Assembly (NCBI GenBank): GCA_002238605.1 | Contig: MPMR01000017.1 | Span: 1-64,000, forward strand | Origin: BD2-11 clade cluster bacterium bin43 | Lineage (GTDB): Bacteria; Gemmatimonadota; Gemmatimonadetes; Longimicrobiales; Gaopeijiaceae | Direction of reading: 5' to 3' | Length of the DNA stretch: 64,000 bases | In this document: piece by piece, positions 10,470-18,347 of the stretch | Numbering within the stretch: position 1 is the stretch's first letter | How the letters are laid out: each line of letters starts with the position of its first letter | Notes under the pieces: generated by a model | Told to the model about the DNA's origin: nothing | Databases searched by the model: none | Seen by the model: only the letters and a program-made list of their open reading frames with translations | Position numbers and translations under genes: made by a program

Positions 10470-11402
10470 ATGCCCGCTACGCTGCGAAAGAAGGTCGTTC
10501 GTCGAAAGAAGAAGGTTGTTCGTCGACGCAAGAAGCGCTCGACCAGCCTGCTCGTCGGTTTTGACACCGGAGTTGAGGAACAGAGTGCGCTCGACCAGTA
10601 CCTGCGCGATGTCAGCCGGCATGAGCTGATCACCCCGGAGCAGGAGAAGGTGCTCGGAGCCCGGGCTCAGCTCGGCGACGAGGACGCGGTGCAGGAACTG
10701 GCGCGCGCCAACCTGCGGTTCGTCATCAGCGTGGCCAAGAAGTACCAGAATCGGGGGGTATCGCTCACGGACCTGATCCAGGAGGGCAACGTCGGCCTGG
10801 TTACGGCGGCGCGGAAGTTCGATCCCGAGCAGGGGGTCAAGTTCATCAGCTACGCCGTGTGGTGGATCCGCCAGGCCATCCTGGCCTCCCTGGCCAATCA
10901 GGGCCGCTCGGTGCGGGTTCCCCTGAATCGCGCCTCCGACCTCGCGCGCATCTTCCGCGAGAAGGAGCGGCTGCGGCAGGAGCGCGGCCGCGAGCCCTCC
11001 CCCGAGGAGCTGTCCAAGGCCACCCGGCTCACGCCCGAACTGATCGAGTCGCTCCAGACCCTGAACGCCGCCGAAATCCGTCTCGACGCGCCCATCGGCG
11101 ACAGCGAGGACTCCCAGCTGGTGGAGCGGTTCCTGACGGAGGAGGCGACCGAGCCCGAGCTGGGGGTGGAAGCCCGTCTGCTGGCCGAGTCGGTCAACGT
11201 CGCGCTCACCACGCTCGAGGCCCGCGACGCCAAGGTCCTGCGCCTCTATTTCGGGCTGCAGGGCGAGCGGGAGCACACGCTGGAGGAGATCGGCAACATG
11301 CTGGGGGTCACGCGCGAGCGGATCCGCCAGCTGCGCGACCGCGCGCTGCGCCGCCTGCGGGACGGCGAGAAGGGATCCGCGCTGGAATCCTTCGCCGCGT
11401 GA
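10470..11402 (+). CDS. RNA polymerase sigma-70 family (RpoD/SigA-type) factor with a basic N-terminal tail
   Basis: A 310-residue primary-like sigma factor lacking region 1.1. From residue ~43 it has region 1.2 (LDQYLRDVSRHELITPEQE), region 2 (NLRFVISVAKKYQNRG, DLIQEGNVGLVTAARKFD, FISYAVWWIRQAI), region 3 (RVPLNRASDLARI) and region 4 with the -35 helix-turn-helix TLEEIGNMLGVTRERIRQL (~residues 270-288). It directs RNA polymerase to promoters. The unusual part is residues 5-23, almost only Lys, Arg and Val, encoded by two near-identical direct repeats (KKVVRRK). The ATG at 10470 is followed immediately by this tail; the next start codon inside would remove it. It may be a second, group-2 factor or the organism's major factor. 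Confidence 0.93.
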   Translation: MPATLRKKVVRRKKKVVRRRKKRSTSLLVGFDTGVEEQSALDQYLRDVSRHELITPEQEKVLGARAQLGDEDAVQELARANLRFVISVAKKYQNRGVSLTDLIQEGNVGLVTAARKFDPEQGVKFISYAVWWIRQAILASLANQGRSVRVPLNRASDLARIFREKERLRQERGREPSPEELSKATRLTPELIESLQTLNAAEIRLDAPIGDSEDSQLVERFLTEEATEPELGVEARLLAESVNVALTTLEARDAKVLRLYFGLQGEREHTLEEIGNMLGVTRERIRQLRDRALRRLRDGEKGSALESFAA

Positions 11403-11405
11403 CGT

Positions 11406-11432
11406 AGGGGTGCGGCGCCGTCTCGCACCCTT
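11406..11432 (+). terminator. Likely terminator after the sigma factor gene
   Basis: GGGTGCG (11408-11414) pairs with CGCACCC (11424-11430) around a 9-base loop, with A-U and G-U pairs possible below, followed by ttcttc. It begins 4 bases after the sigma factor stop and before rsgA. The U-run is short, so efficiency is uncertain. Confidence 0.5.
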
Positions 11433-11522
11433 CTTCCCCCACCGGGGGTCCGGAACTCCGTGGAGTCCAGGGGCTGCCAGGTTCTGCGCGTCGCCCGTCG
11501 GGACTCACCGTATCGCCGGCTT

Positions 11523-12422
11523 GTGACCTCCGTCGGGCAGGTTCATGAAGTCGTCGGCGGCGTCTACCGCGTCCAGCTCGACAACGGCGGGTCGGTCAAC
11601 TCCACGCTCCGCGGACGCCTCAAGGCCAGGCCCTGGAAGGGAGGCCGCGTGGTCATCGGCGATCGCGTCGGGGTGGCGCTGGACGGCGGCGACGCCACGG
11701 TCGAGGAGGTGCTCCCGCGCCGGACCACCTTCCTGCGCCGGGGAGCCCACGGGCGGACGGCGAAGGTGATGGCCGCCAATCTCGACCGGGTCGTCGTGGT
11801 GATGTCCGCGCGCGATCCGGCTCTCAGCCTGGGCTACCTGGACCGCATCCTCGCCGTGTGCGAGGCCAGCGCGCTTCCATCGACGCTGGTGATCAACAAG
11901 CAGGATCTGCCGGGGGCTCGGACGTCCTCGGATCCGGTGCGCGACCTCTATCGCGGGATCGGCTACGAGGTGGTCCTCACCAGCGCGGAGTCGGGCCTCG
12001 GCCTCGAGCAGCTGCGCTCGGTGGCCGTGCGCGGCATCTGCGCGCTGGTCGGCCCCTCCGGGGCGGGCAAGTCCAGCCTCCTGAACCGGCTGGACCCGTC
12101 CCTGGGGCTGCGCATCGGCGACCTCAGCCGCAAGACCGGCACGGGCCGGCACACCACGGTGACCAGCCGCCTGGTTCGGCTCTCCGACGGCACCCTGGTG
12201 GCGGACACGCCGGGTTTCGGGGATGTCGGGCTGTGGGGTGTTCCGGCGAAGCGACTTGACCGATGTTTCCCCGAGATCGAAACGCTGGCGGACGGATGCC
12301 GGTTCCGGGGATGCAGCCATGTGCATGAACCCGACTGCGCCGTTCGCGAAAGCCTTCGTTCGGGCCGGATCGCACAGAGCCGCTACGCGCACTACCAGGC
12401 ATTGCTGGGGGAAGTCGATTGA
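11523..12422 (+). CDS. rsgA: Small ribosomal subunit biogenesis GTPase RsgA
   Basis: 299 residues from the GTG at 11523, which matches the family N terminus (TSVGQVHEVVGGVYRV); a GTG at 11460 would add a 21-residue tail. Order: N-terminal OB fold (to ~residue 70), circularly permuted GTPase with NKQD (G4) first, then the P-loop GPSGAGKSS (~177-185), GTGRHTTV, and ADTPGFG (G3), then the zinc finger CRFRGCSHVHEPDC near the C terminus. It is a GTPase that matures the 30S subunit and is stimulated by it. Complete. Its stop overlaps the region of possible starts of the next gene, suggesting coupling. Confidence 0.93.
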   Translation: MTSVGQVHEVVGGVYRVQLDNGGSVNSTLRGRLKARPWKGGRVVIGDRVGVALDGGDATVEEVLPRRTTFLRRGAHGRTAKVMAANLDRVVVVMSARDPALSLGYLDRILAVCEASALPSTLVINKQDLPGARTSSDPVRDLYRGIGYEVVLTSAESGLGLEQLRSVAVRGICALVGPSGAGKSSLLNRLDPSLGLRIGDLSRKTGTGRHTTVTSRLVRLSDGTLVADTPGFGDVGLWGVPAKRLDRCFPEIETLADGCRFRGCSHVHEPDCAVRESLRSGRIAQSRYAHYQALLGEVD

Positions 12423-12448
12423 GTGCGCCCGGGCGGGGAGGATCGGCA

Positions 12449-12967
12449 ATGGAAGCCGGGTGCGGGACGCCGCGGACGGTGGGGATCGCCTCCGGATTGG
12501 ACGGAATGGTAGACGAGAATCGGTTTCGGGACGCGATGAGCCGCCTTGTGACCGGAGTTGCGGTGGTCGCCAGCCGGCTCGACGGCTCGGTACACGGGCT
12601 GACGGTCAACGCCGTCAGCTCGGTGTCGCTCGACCCGCCCCTGGTCCTGGTGTGCCTCGACCGGAGCGGAAACTCGCACGATCCCGTCATCGCCTCGGGG
12701 GCGTTCGCGGTCAGCGTGCTGGCGAGCGACCAGGAAGAGCTGGCCCATCGATTCGCGCGCGGAAGCCACCGCGAGCGATTCTCCGGGGTGGAGTTTCGCG
12801 ATGGCGCGTCCGGGAGCCCCGTCCTGCCGGACGCACTCGCCTGGCTTGACTGCGCGATCCGGGCCGTGCATCGCGCGGGCGACCATTCCATCGTGGTGGG
12901 TGAGGTGCTGGGGTGCGGGGCCGGGGAAGGCGACCCGCTGGTGTTCTTCCGAAGCGAGTACGGGTGA
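12449..12967 (+). CDS. Flavin reductase-like FMN-binding protein
   Basis: 172 residues from the ATG at 12449, chosen because GGAGG lies 7 bases before it; a TTG at 12419 overlapping rsgA and an ATG at 12509 (MVDENRFRDAM) are alternatives, the latter fitting the family N terminus best. The domain is a flavin-reductase split barrel: FRDAMSRLVTGVAVVASR, HGLTVNAVSSVSLDPPLVLVCLD (FMN-binding), FAVSVLASDQEELAHRFA and HSIVVGEVL. Members reduce free FMN/FAD with NAD(P)H, often for a partner monooxygenase; no partner oxygenase lies nearby. It overlaps the next gene by one base. Confidence 0.87.
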   Translation: MEAGCGTPRTVGIASGLDGMVDENRFRDAMSRLVTGVAVVASRLDGSVHGLTVNAVSSVSLDPPLVLVCLDRSGNSHDPVIASGAFAVSVLASDQEELAHRFARGSHRERFSGVEFRDGASGSPVLPDALAWLDCAIRAVHRAGDHSIVVGEVLGCGAGEGDPLVFFRSEYG

Positions 12968-13854
12968 TGACGGGCATGGGCACGACGATCCGCCGGACGC
13001 ATCTGGCGGCGTTTCTGATCGGCGGGGTGATGGGCGTCATGGCCGAGATGGCCGCCGGGCTGATTCTCTACGAGGGCCCCGGGCTCCTGCGTGCGACCAC
13101 CGCCGTCCTCACCACCGAGGCCGCCGCCGCGGGGGCGGGGCTGCTCTTCGCCACCCGCGTCGCCGCGGACGAGATATCCGCGCATCTGCGACGACACCTG
13201 CACCTCACGCTGGTGTCGCTGGGGCTCGCCGGCATCCTCACCTCGCTGTGGGGCTACCTGGGCGGCCTGTCGGAGGTGCCGGGCGGACAGGCGGCGGCGC
13301 TCGCCCTGCTGGCGGCGCTTCCGCTGTACATGGGGGGATCCGTGCTCGGGCTGGTTTGCCGGGCGGGCAGCCGCGATGCGGAGGGAGGAACGGTGGCCGG
13401 GGGCGGGCCCGCCCTGCTGGGCGCCGCGGCCGGATTCCTGATCTACGGGCTCTTCCTGATACCCCGTCTCGCACCCCCGGTGCTGGTGCTGCTGTGCATG
13501 GCCGCGGTGTCGGGCGCTGCGCTTCTGGTTGGATCCGGCCTGACACGCGCGGCGGATTCGGCCCACCGGGAGAAGGACGGAACGGATCCTGACGCGCCGG
13601 CCGGGGAAGAAGATGCGGCGGGCGCGGGCGGGGAGCTTCAGATGACCCTGGAGGACGAGGGGCTTGACCTGCCGGCCGGGCCGTCGACGCTTCAGGCATC
13701 GGAGGAGCCGGAGGCGTTTCGGCCGCCGGAGGGACCGGAAGCAGCTCCGGAGCCGTCGGGGCGCTCCATGTTGAAGGAACCGGAGGCATCCGGTCAGTCG
13801 GATACGCAGGATCGACCACAACCACTCGAACCAGCAGGAAACCCGGAGTCATGA
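12967..13854 (+). CDS. Polytopic membrane protein of unknown function
   Basis: 295 residues from the ATG at 12967, which overlaps the previous stop (TGATG). I count about six hydrophobic segments in residues ~12-195 (HLAAFLIGGVMGVMAEMAAG, TEAAAAGAGLLFATR, LTLVSLGLAGILTSLWGYL, AALALLAALPLYMGGSVLGL, ALLGAAAGFLIYGLFL, LVLLCMAAVSGAALLV). Residues ~200-295 are an acidic Pro/Glu/Ala-rich tail with no fold signal. No catalytic motif is visible. I do not recognise the family. Its position between a flavin reductase and a lipoprotein, with overlapping ends on both sides, points to one transcript. Confidence 0.7.
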   Translation: MTGMGTTIRRTHLAAFLIGGVMGVMAEMAAGLILYEGPGLLRATTAVLTTEAAAAGAGLLFATRVAADEISAHLRRHLHLTLVSLGLAGILTSLWGYLGGLSEVPGGQAAALALLAALPLYMGGSVLGLVCRAGSRDAEGGTVAGGGPALLGAAAGFLIYGLFLIPRLAPPVLVLLCMAAVSGAALLVGSGLTRAADSAHREKDGTDPDAPAGEEDAAGAGGELQMTLEDEGLDLPAGPSTLQASEEPEAFRPPEGPEAAPEPSGRSMLKEPEASGQSDTQDRPQPLEPAGNPES

Positions 13855-14591
13855 CAGAGATGAGGGACAGCAGACACGGCAGATGTACGGACAACATGCG
13901 CGCGGCAGCTTTCGCTCTTGTCGCGACGACCGCGCTGGCGGCTTGCGCTCCCCAGGGCGGCGGCGGGCGGCTGGAGGTGCGCACGCTCGAAGTCCGGGCC
14001 ACCAGCGCGGACAGCATGGTCTTCGAGGGCGCCGCCGTCGATTCCACCTGGACCATTCCCGGGGATGACGCCCGGCAGCTGACCCGCTCGCTGGTGCTGG
14101 AGCCCGGCGACCAGTCCGAGACCCCGAACCGCCTGGTGGACATCGCGCTGGGCGCACTGGTCACGGGCTTCGCGTTCCTCCCGCCGGGCGAACTCGCCGA
14201 CGACGCCCAGGTCACCGAGGACGTGGCCAACGGGCTGCTTGAGATCTCCCTGCAGGCGGGAATCGCCTTCCGCACGTCCGTGGTCGCCAACTACAGCCGG
14301 GGCGAGGACCTGGCGTGGCGGGGCACGGCCAACTTCACGGACCGCATGGTGTGGATCGACAGCCGGGTGACCCCCGCGGATACCCTCAGGCTCGCCCTGG
14401 ACGGGGACTTCGAGGACGTCCGCGGCGGCGCGGGCGGGCAGCAGGCCGTCCTGCGCGCCCAGGGCACCCTCTACGTGGCGACCGGCGGTGAATACACGCT
14501 CGAGCTGACGGAGCGCGTCGAGGCCATGGAAGTGTCGGCAGAGGGCGTGGCGCGGATGATGGGCGGCGTGCAGGTGGGCCTGGACCCGTAG
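13851..14591 (+). CDS. Putative lipoprotein of unknown function
   Basis: Up to 246 residues from the ATG at 13851, which overlaps the previous stop (ATGA). An internal ATG at 13896 begins an ideal lipoprotein signal, MRAAAFALVATTALAACAPQ, with lipobox LAAC, so the real start may be 13896 (231 residues). The mature part is rich in beta-prone stretches (LEVRTLEVRATSADSMVFEG, TLYVATGGEYTLELTERVEA) and looks like a soluble envelope domain; no known motif is seen. The product is likely anchored to a membrane from outside the cytoplasm. Confidence 0.7.
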   Translation: MTEMRDSRHGRCTDNMRAAAFALVATTALAACAPQGGGGRLEVRTLEVRATSADSMVFEGAAVDSTWTIPGDDARQLTRSLVLEPGDQSETPNRLVDIALGALVTGFAFLPPGELADDAQVTEDVANGLLEISLQAGIAFRTSVVANYSRGEDLAWRGTANFTDRMVWIDSRVTPADTLRLALDGDFEDVRGGAGGQQAVLRAQGTLYVATGGEYTLELTERVEAMEVSAEGVARMMGGVQVGLDP

Positions 14592-14696
14592 GCGATCCGC
14601 GGGGTGCCCCCCCCCGCGTAGCATGGCTCGTTGATGACGGGCGCCGCGTTCCCATCGTGGCATCGGCGCGCCTTGGCCGGGCCCAGGTCGGTGATG

Positions 14697-14721
14697 GACT
14701 AAGTCCAATTAGTTGGACTAA
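14697..14721. promoter_or_regulatory. AT-rich inverted repeat between convergent genes (possible bidirectional terminator or operator)
   Basis: AGTCCAA-TTAG-TTGGACT forms a perfect 7-bp stem at 14702-14719, flanked by a direct repeat GGACTAA (14697-14703 and 14715-14721). It is very AT-rich for this genome and overlaps the stop codon of the hydantoinase-like gene. With convergent genes on both sides a shared terminator is plausible, though no U-run follows the stem. Confidence 0.45.
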
Positions 14722-16763
14722 TTCGTCCGTCGCAGCAGCAGATTCCCCGATTCGTCGACCTCGGCGCGCCACCCGGAGGGAATCCAGGTGGTCGAGCTGT
14801 ACTCCAGGACGAGGCCCGGGCCCGGTAGCGCGTGCCCGGCGCGCAGATCGCGACGCCACCAGCAGGCGGCGTCGCGGAGGCGGCCGCCGGTGTGCACCCG
14901 GGCCGTGCGGGCGGGCGGAGTCGCCCCGGTGGCGGGCTCGAGCGCGGGCGGGTCGAGGGGCAGGCCGGGGGCGCGGGTCACGACCCGCAGCGTCACCGCC
15001 TCGACCCGGGCGTCGTCCTGGCGGTAGCCGTACCGCTGCCCGTGGGCCTCGTGGAATCGCTCCACCCAGCCGTCCGCGCGCACCGCGAGCTCGTAGCTCT
15101 GGCCGAGGTAGCGGGCGTCCACCCAGCGCTCCACGGCCAGCGACGCGCCGCCATGGCCTTCTTCGGCCATGCGGGTGGTCGCGGTCTCTTCCAGCTCGGC
15201 GAACACCTCGCCGAGCTGGCCGTCGCAGGCGGCGTCATCGTGGGCGACGAGCACCGTGCGCGAGACCTCCTTGGTGACCGGCGCGGCCAGCATGCCGTAG
15301 GCGGACAGGAGTCCCGGGTCGGGCGGGATCATCGCGCCGGCCGCGCCCAGGCGCTCGCTCAGCTCCGCCACGTGGAGGCCCCCCGCCCCGCCGAACGCGA
15401 CCACCACGAAGGCGGCCGGATCGTGGCCGCGCTCCACCGAGATGACGCGCAACGCCCGCTCCATCGAGCTGTTCACCACGGCCAGGATGCCGGCCGCCGC
15501 GTCCTCCATGGTGGAGCCCAGACGGCCGGCCAGTTCCGCCAGGGGCTTCTCGACCGCGGCCCGGTCGAGCGCCGCGCTACCGCCCAGGAAGCCGTCCGCG
15601 GGCAGGCGGCCCAACCACACATGGGCGTCGGTGACGGTCAGCCCCCCACCCCCGCGACCGTAGCAGATCGGCCCCGGCACCGCGCCCGCGCTCTCGGGAC
15701 CCACCCGGAGGGCGCCGCCGGGGTCCACCCGGGCGAGGGAGCCGCCGCCGGCCCCCACCGTGTGGATGTCGATCACCGGGATGGCGGCCGGCTGTCCCCC
15801 GATGGTGAATTCCCGGGTGCGCAGCGGTCGTCCCGGACAGAGCGACACATCGGTGGAGGTGCCGCCCATGTCGAAGGTGACGATGTCCCGGAATCCGGCC
15901 CGGCGCGCCCAGGCCAGCGCCCCGACCACCCCGCCCGCCGGGCCCGACAGGACGGTGTGCACCGGCTCTTCGCGCGCCCGCGCGACCGGCAGCGCCCCCC
16001 CGTTCGACCCCATGATGCGGACCGCCCGCGCCCCCGACCGCTCCTCCAGCCGTCCCAGGTAGCCGGAAACCACCGGCGCGATGTAGGCGTTCACGACCGT
16101 GGTCGAGGTCCGTTCGTACTCGCGGTACTCCGGGAGGATCTCCGAGGAAACCGAGACCAGATGGCCCGCCGCCCGCAGCCGTTTCGCCACCGCGGCCTCG
16201 TGCGCGGGGTCGGCGTAGGCGTGCAGCAGCGCCACCGCCCACACCTCCGGCTCGCGGCCCCGCAGAGCCTCGACCTCCGCCGGGTCGAGCGGCTCGATCT
16301 CCTCTCCCTGCGGACCCAGCCGGCCGCGGATGCCCACCCGGTCGGCGCGCGCCACCAGCGGAGGCGGCCGGTGTCCGGCCAGGGCGTAGAGCTGCGGGCG
16401 GTTCTGGCGCCCGATCTCGATCACGTCCTCGAAGCCCCGGTTGGTCACCAGCACGACGCGCGCGCCCTTCCGTTCGAGCAGCGCGTTGGTCCCGACCGTC
16501 GATCCGTGCACCATCAGGAAGGGCCCGACCTCGTCCATCAGCTGCCGCACCCCCTCCAGCACCGCCTCCGACGGGTCCGCCGGAGTGGAGGGCAGCTTCA
16601 GGGTGGAAACCTGCCCGCCGCGGTAGAGCACGAAGTCGGTGAAGGTCCCGCCCGTGTCTACCGCCAGCACCGGGAGACCGGACAGCCGGTCCAGCCGATC
16701 CGGCGCCACCTGCCCGCCCAGGGTGTTGCTAGGCACCGGCGCGCGCGTCAGGTTCGGTCGCAT
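14718..16763 (-). CDS. Hydantoinase A / 5-oxoprolinase N-terminal family protein
   Basis: 681 residues from the ATG at complement 16761-16763; a GTG at 16709 would shorten it by 18. Features in order: the ATPase-like phosphate motif LAVDTGGTFTDFV (~residue 32), MVHGSTVGTNALLER, YERTSTTVVNAYIAP, SGPAGGVVGALAWA, the second phosphate motif TFDMGGTSTDVSL and VVVAFGGAGGLHVAEL. This is the ATP-dependent amidohydrolase large-subunit family (HyuA, acetone carboxylase beta, oxoprolinase A). The usual partner HyuB is not adjacent, so the substrate is open. Its start codon overlaps that of trpE on the other strand (CATG, 16761-16764). Confidence 0.88.
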   Translation of the reverse strand: MRPNLTRAPVPSNTLGGQVAPDRLDRLSGLPVLAVDTGGTFTDFVLYRGGQVSTLKLPSTPADPSEAVLEGVRQLMDEVGPFLMVHGSTVGTNALLERKGARVVLVTNRGFEDVIEIGRQNRPQLYALAGHRPPPLVARADRVGIRGRLGPQGEEIEPLDPAEVEALRGREPEVWAVALLHAYADPAHEAAVAKRLRAAGHLVSVSSEILPEYREYERTSTTVVNAYIAPVVSGYLGRLEERSGARAVRIMGSNGGALPVARAREEPVHTVLSGPAGGVVGALAWARRAGFRDIVTFDMGGTSTDVSLCPGRPLRTREFTIGGQPAAIPVIDIHTVGAGGGSLARVDPGGALRVGPESAGAVPGPICYGRGGGGLTVTDAHVWLGRLPADGFLGGSAALDRAAVEKPLAELAGRLGSTMEDAAAGILAVVNSSMERALRVISVERGHDPAAFVVVAFGGAGGLHVAELSERLGAAGAMIPPDPGLLSAYGMLAAPVTKEVSRTVLVAHDDAACDGQLGEVFAELEETATTRMAEEGHGGASLAVERWVDARYLGQSYELAVRADGWVERFHEAHGQRYGYRQDDARVEAVTLRVVTRAPGLPLDPPALEPATGATPPARTARVHTGGRLRDAACWWRRDLRAGHALPGPGLVLEYSSTTWIPSGWRAEVDESGNLLLRRTN

Positions 16764-18270
16764 GAATCCTGGCCTCTCCTTCGAGCGCTTCCGCGACCTC
16801 GCCGTGGACAGCCGTCTGGTGCCGGTGTGGACGGAGCTGCTCTTCGATGTGGATACGGCGGTCACCGCCTACGCGCGGCTTGTGCGCCCGCCATGGGGCT
16901 TCCTGCTGGAGTCGGTGGTGGGAGGCGAGCGGTGGGCGCGCTACAGTTTCCTGGGGACGGATCCGGCGGCCGTCTGGCGCCTCCACGGCGGCAGCGCCAC
17001 CTGGTGGACGCGCGACGGCGGCTGGCAGCCGGTCGACGCCGACGACCCCCTCGCCGACCTTTCCCGGCGGCTGGAGGAGTACAGTCCGGCCTCCGTCCCC
17101 GAACTCCCCCGCTTCTGGGGAGGCGCCGTCGGGTATCTGGGATACGACGTGGTGCGCCAGCTGGAGCGGCTGCCCGACGCCCCTCCGGACGATCTCGACA
17201 TCCCCGACGCGGTGTTCATGTTCACCGACGTCGTGCTCGCCATCGACAACCTGCTGGGGCGGGCGAACGTCATCGCCGCGGTCCCGGTCGAGGCCGGGCT
17301 CGGGGAGGCTGAGCTGCGCGTGCGTTACGAGCGCGGCCTCCGGAAGGTCGCCGCCGTCATCCACTCCCTGCGCACGGTTCCCGCGCCTCCCCCCATGGAG
17401 CTGCTCCCCGAACCCGCCTCCGACCCCGATTTCGAGAGCAGCATGAGCCGGGAGGAGTTCGAGAGCGCCGTGCAAGCCGTCCGCGACTACATCTTCGCCG
17501 GCGACGCCTTCCAGGTGGTGCTCAGCCAGCGGCTCGAGATGTCGCTCGCGGGATCGCCCTTCGAGCTCTACCGGGTGCTCCGCACCCTCAACCCCTCTCC
17601 CTACCTGTACTTCGTCGAGCTGGACGGCGTGACCCTGGTGGGCAGCTCCCCGGAGCTGCTGGTGCGGGTGGAGGACGGTGTCGTGACCGTGCGCCCCATC
17701 GCCGGGACGCGCCCGCGGGGCGCAACACCCGAGGAAGACGCCCGCCTGGCCGCCGAGCTGGCCGCGGACGAGAAGGAGCTGGCGGAGCACCGCATGCTCG
17801 TCGACCTCGGGCGCAACGACGTGGGCCGGGTGGCGCGCTCCGGCACCGTGCGGGTCTCGGAGCTGATGGCGATCGAGCGCTACTCGCACGTCATGCACAT
17901 CGTGAGCCGGGTGGAGGGAGACCTCAGGAAGGGGCTCACGGCCCTGGACGCGCTCCTGGCCGGCTTCCCCGCGGGGACGCTCTCGGGAGCGCCCAAGGTG
18001 CGCGCCATGGAGATCATCGACGAACTGGAACCCGCGCGCCGGGGTCCCTACGCCGGCGCCGTCGGCTATCTGGCCTACGGGGGCAGGACGATGGACACCG
18101 CCATCGCCATCCGCACGCTGCTGGCGACGCGGGGGAAGGCCTACGTGCAGGCGGGGGCCGGGGTCGTGGCGGACTCCGATCCCGGCGCCGAATACGAGGA
18201 GACCCTCAACAAGGCGCGGGCGCTGCTCAGGGCGGGCACCATGATTTCCGGAGCCGATTCGGCGGGCTGA
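16762..18270 (+). CDS. trpE: Anthranilate synthase component I
   Basis: 502 residues from the ATG at 16762. It makes anthranilate from chorismate, with ammonia from TrpG, the first step of tryptophan synthesis. N-terminal TrpE domain (SVVGGERWARYSFLG, with the LLES tryptophan-site-like segment before it), then the chorismate-binding core from ~residue 230: AGDAFQVVLSQR, LNPSPYLYFVELDGVTLVGS, PIAGTRPRGAT, DLGRNDVGRVA, FPAGTLSGAPKVRAMEII and YAGAVGYLAYGG, QAGAGVVADSDP. The SxxELL and TRPRG-type signatures favour TrpE over the PabB relative, but PabB activity cannot be excluded. TrpG and other trp genes are not adjacent. It is divergent from the hydantoinase-like gene, start codons overlapping. 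Confidence 0.92.
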   Translation: MNPGLSFERFRDLAVDSRLVPVWTELLFDVDTAVTAYARLVRPPWGFLLESVVGGERWARYSFLGTDPAAVWRLHGGSATWWTRDGGWQPVDADDPLADLSRRLEEYSPASVPELPRFWGGAVGYLGYDVVRQLERLPDAPPDDLDIPDAVFMFTDVVLAIDNLLGRANVIAAVPVEAGLGEAELRVRYERGLRKVAAVIHSLRTVPAPPPMELLPEPASDPDFESSMSREEFESAVQAVRDYIFAGDAFQVVLSQRLEMSLAGSPFELYRVLRTLNPSPYLYFVELDGVTLVGSSPELLVRVEDGVVTVRPIAGTRPRGATPEEDARLAAELAADEKELAEHRMLVDLGRNDVGRVARSGTVRVSELMAIERYSHVMHIVSRVEGDLRKGLTALDALLAGFPAGTLSGAPKVRAMEIIDELEPARRGPYAGAVGYLAYGGRTMDTAIAIRTLLATRGKAYVQAGAGVVADSDPGAEYEETLNKARALLRAGTMISGADSAG

Positions 18271-18347
18271 GCCGTTCCCCGCGCCTGTCCGGCGCGCGCC
18301 CGTCGCCACGCTGCAGCTTCGAATTCGAGCCCCCACGAAGCGCCCGC

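Noticed and set aside
18300-18330. Sequence resembling a tRNA T-arm (ttcgaattcgag) between trpE and the M20 gene
   Set aside because: The gap is only 77 bases and no cloverleaf can be drawn.
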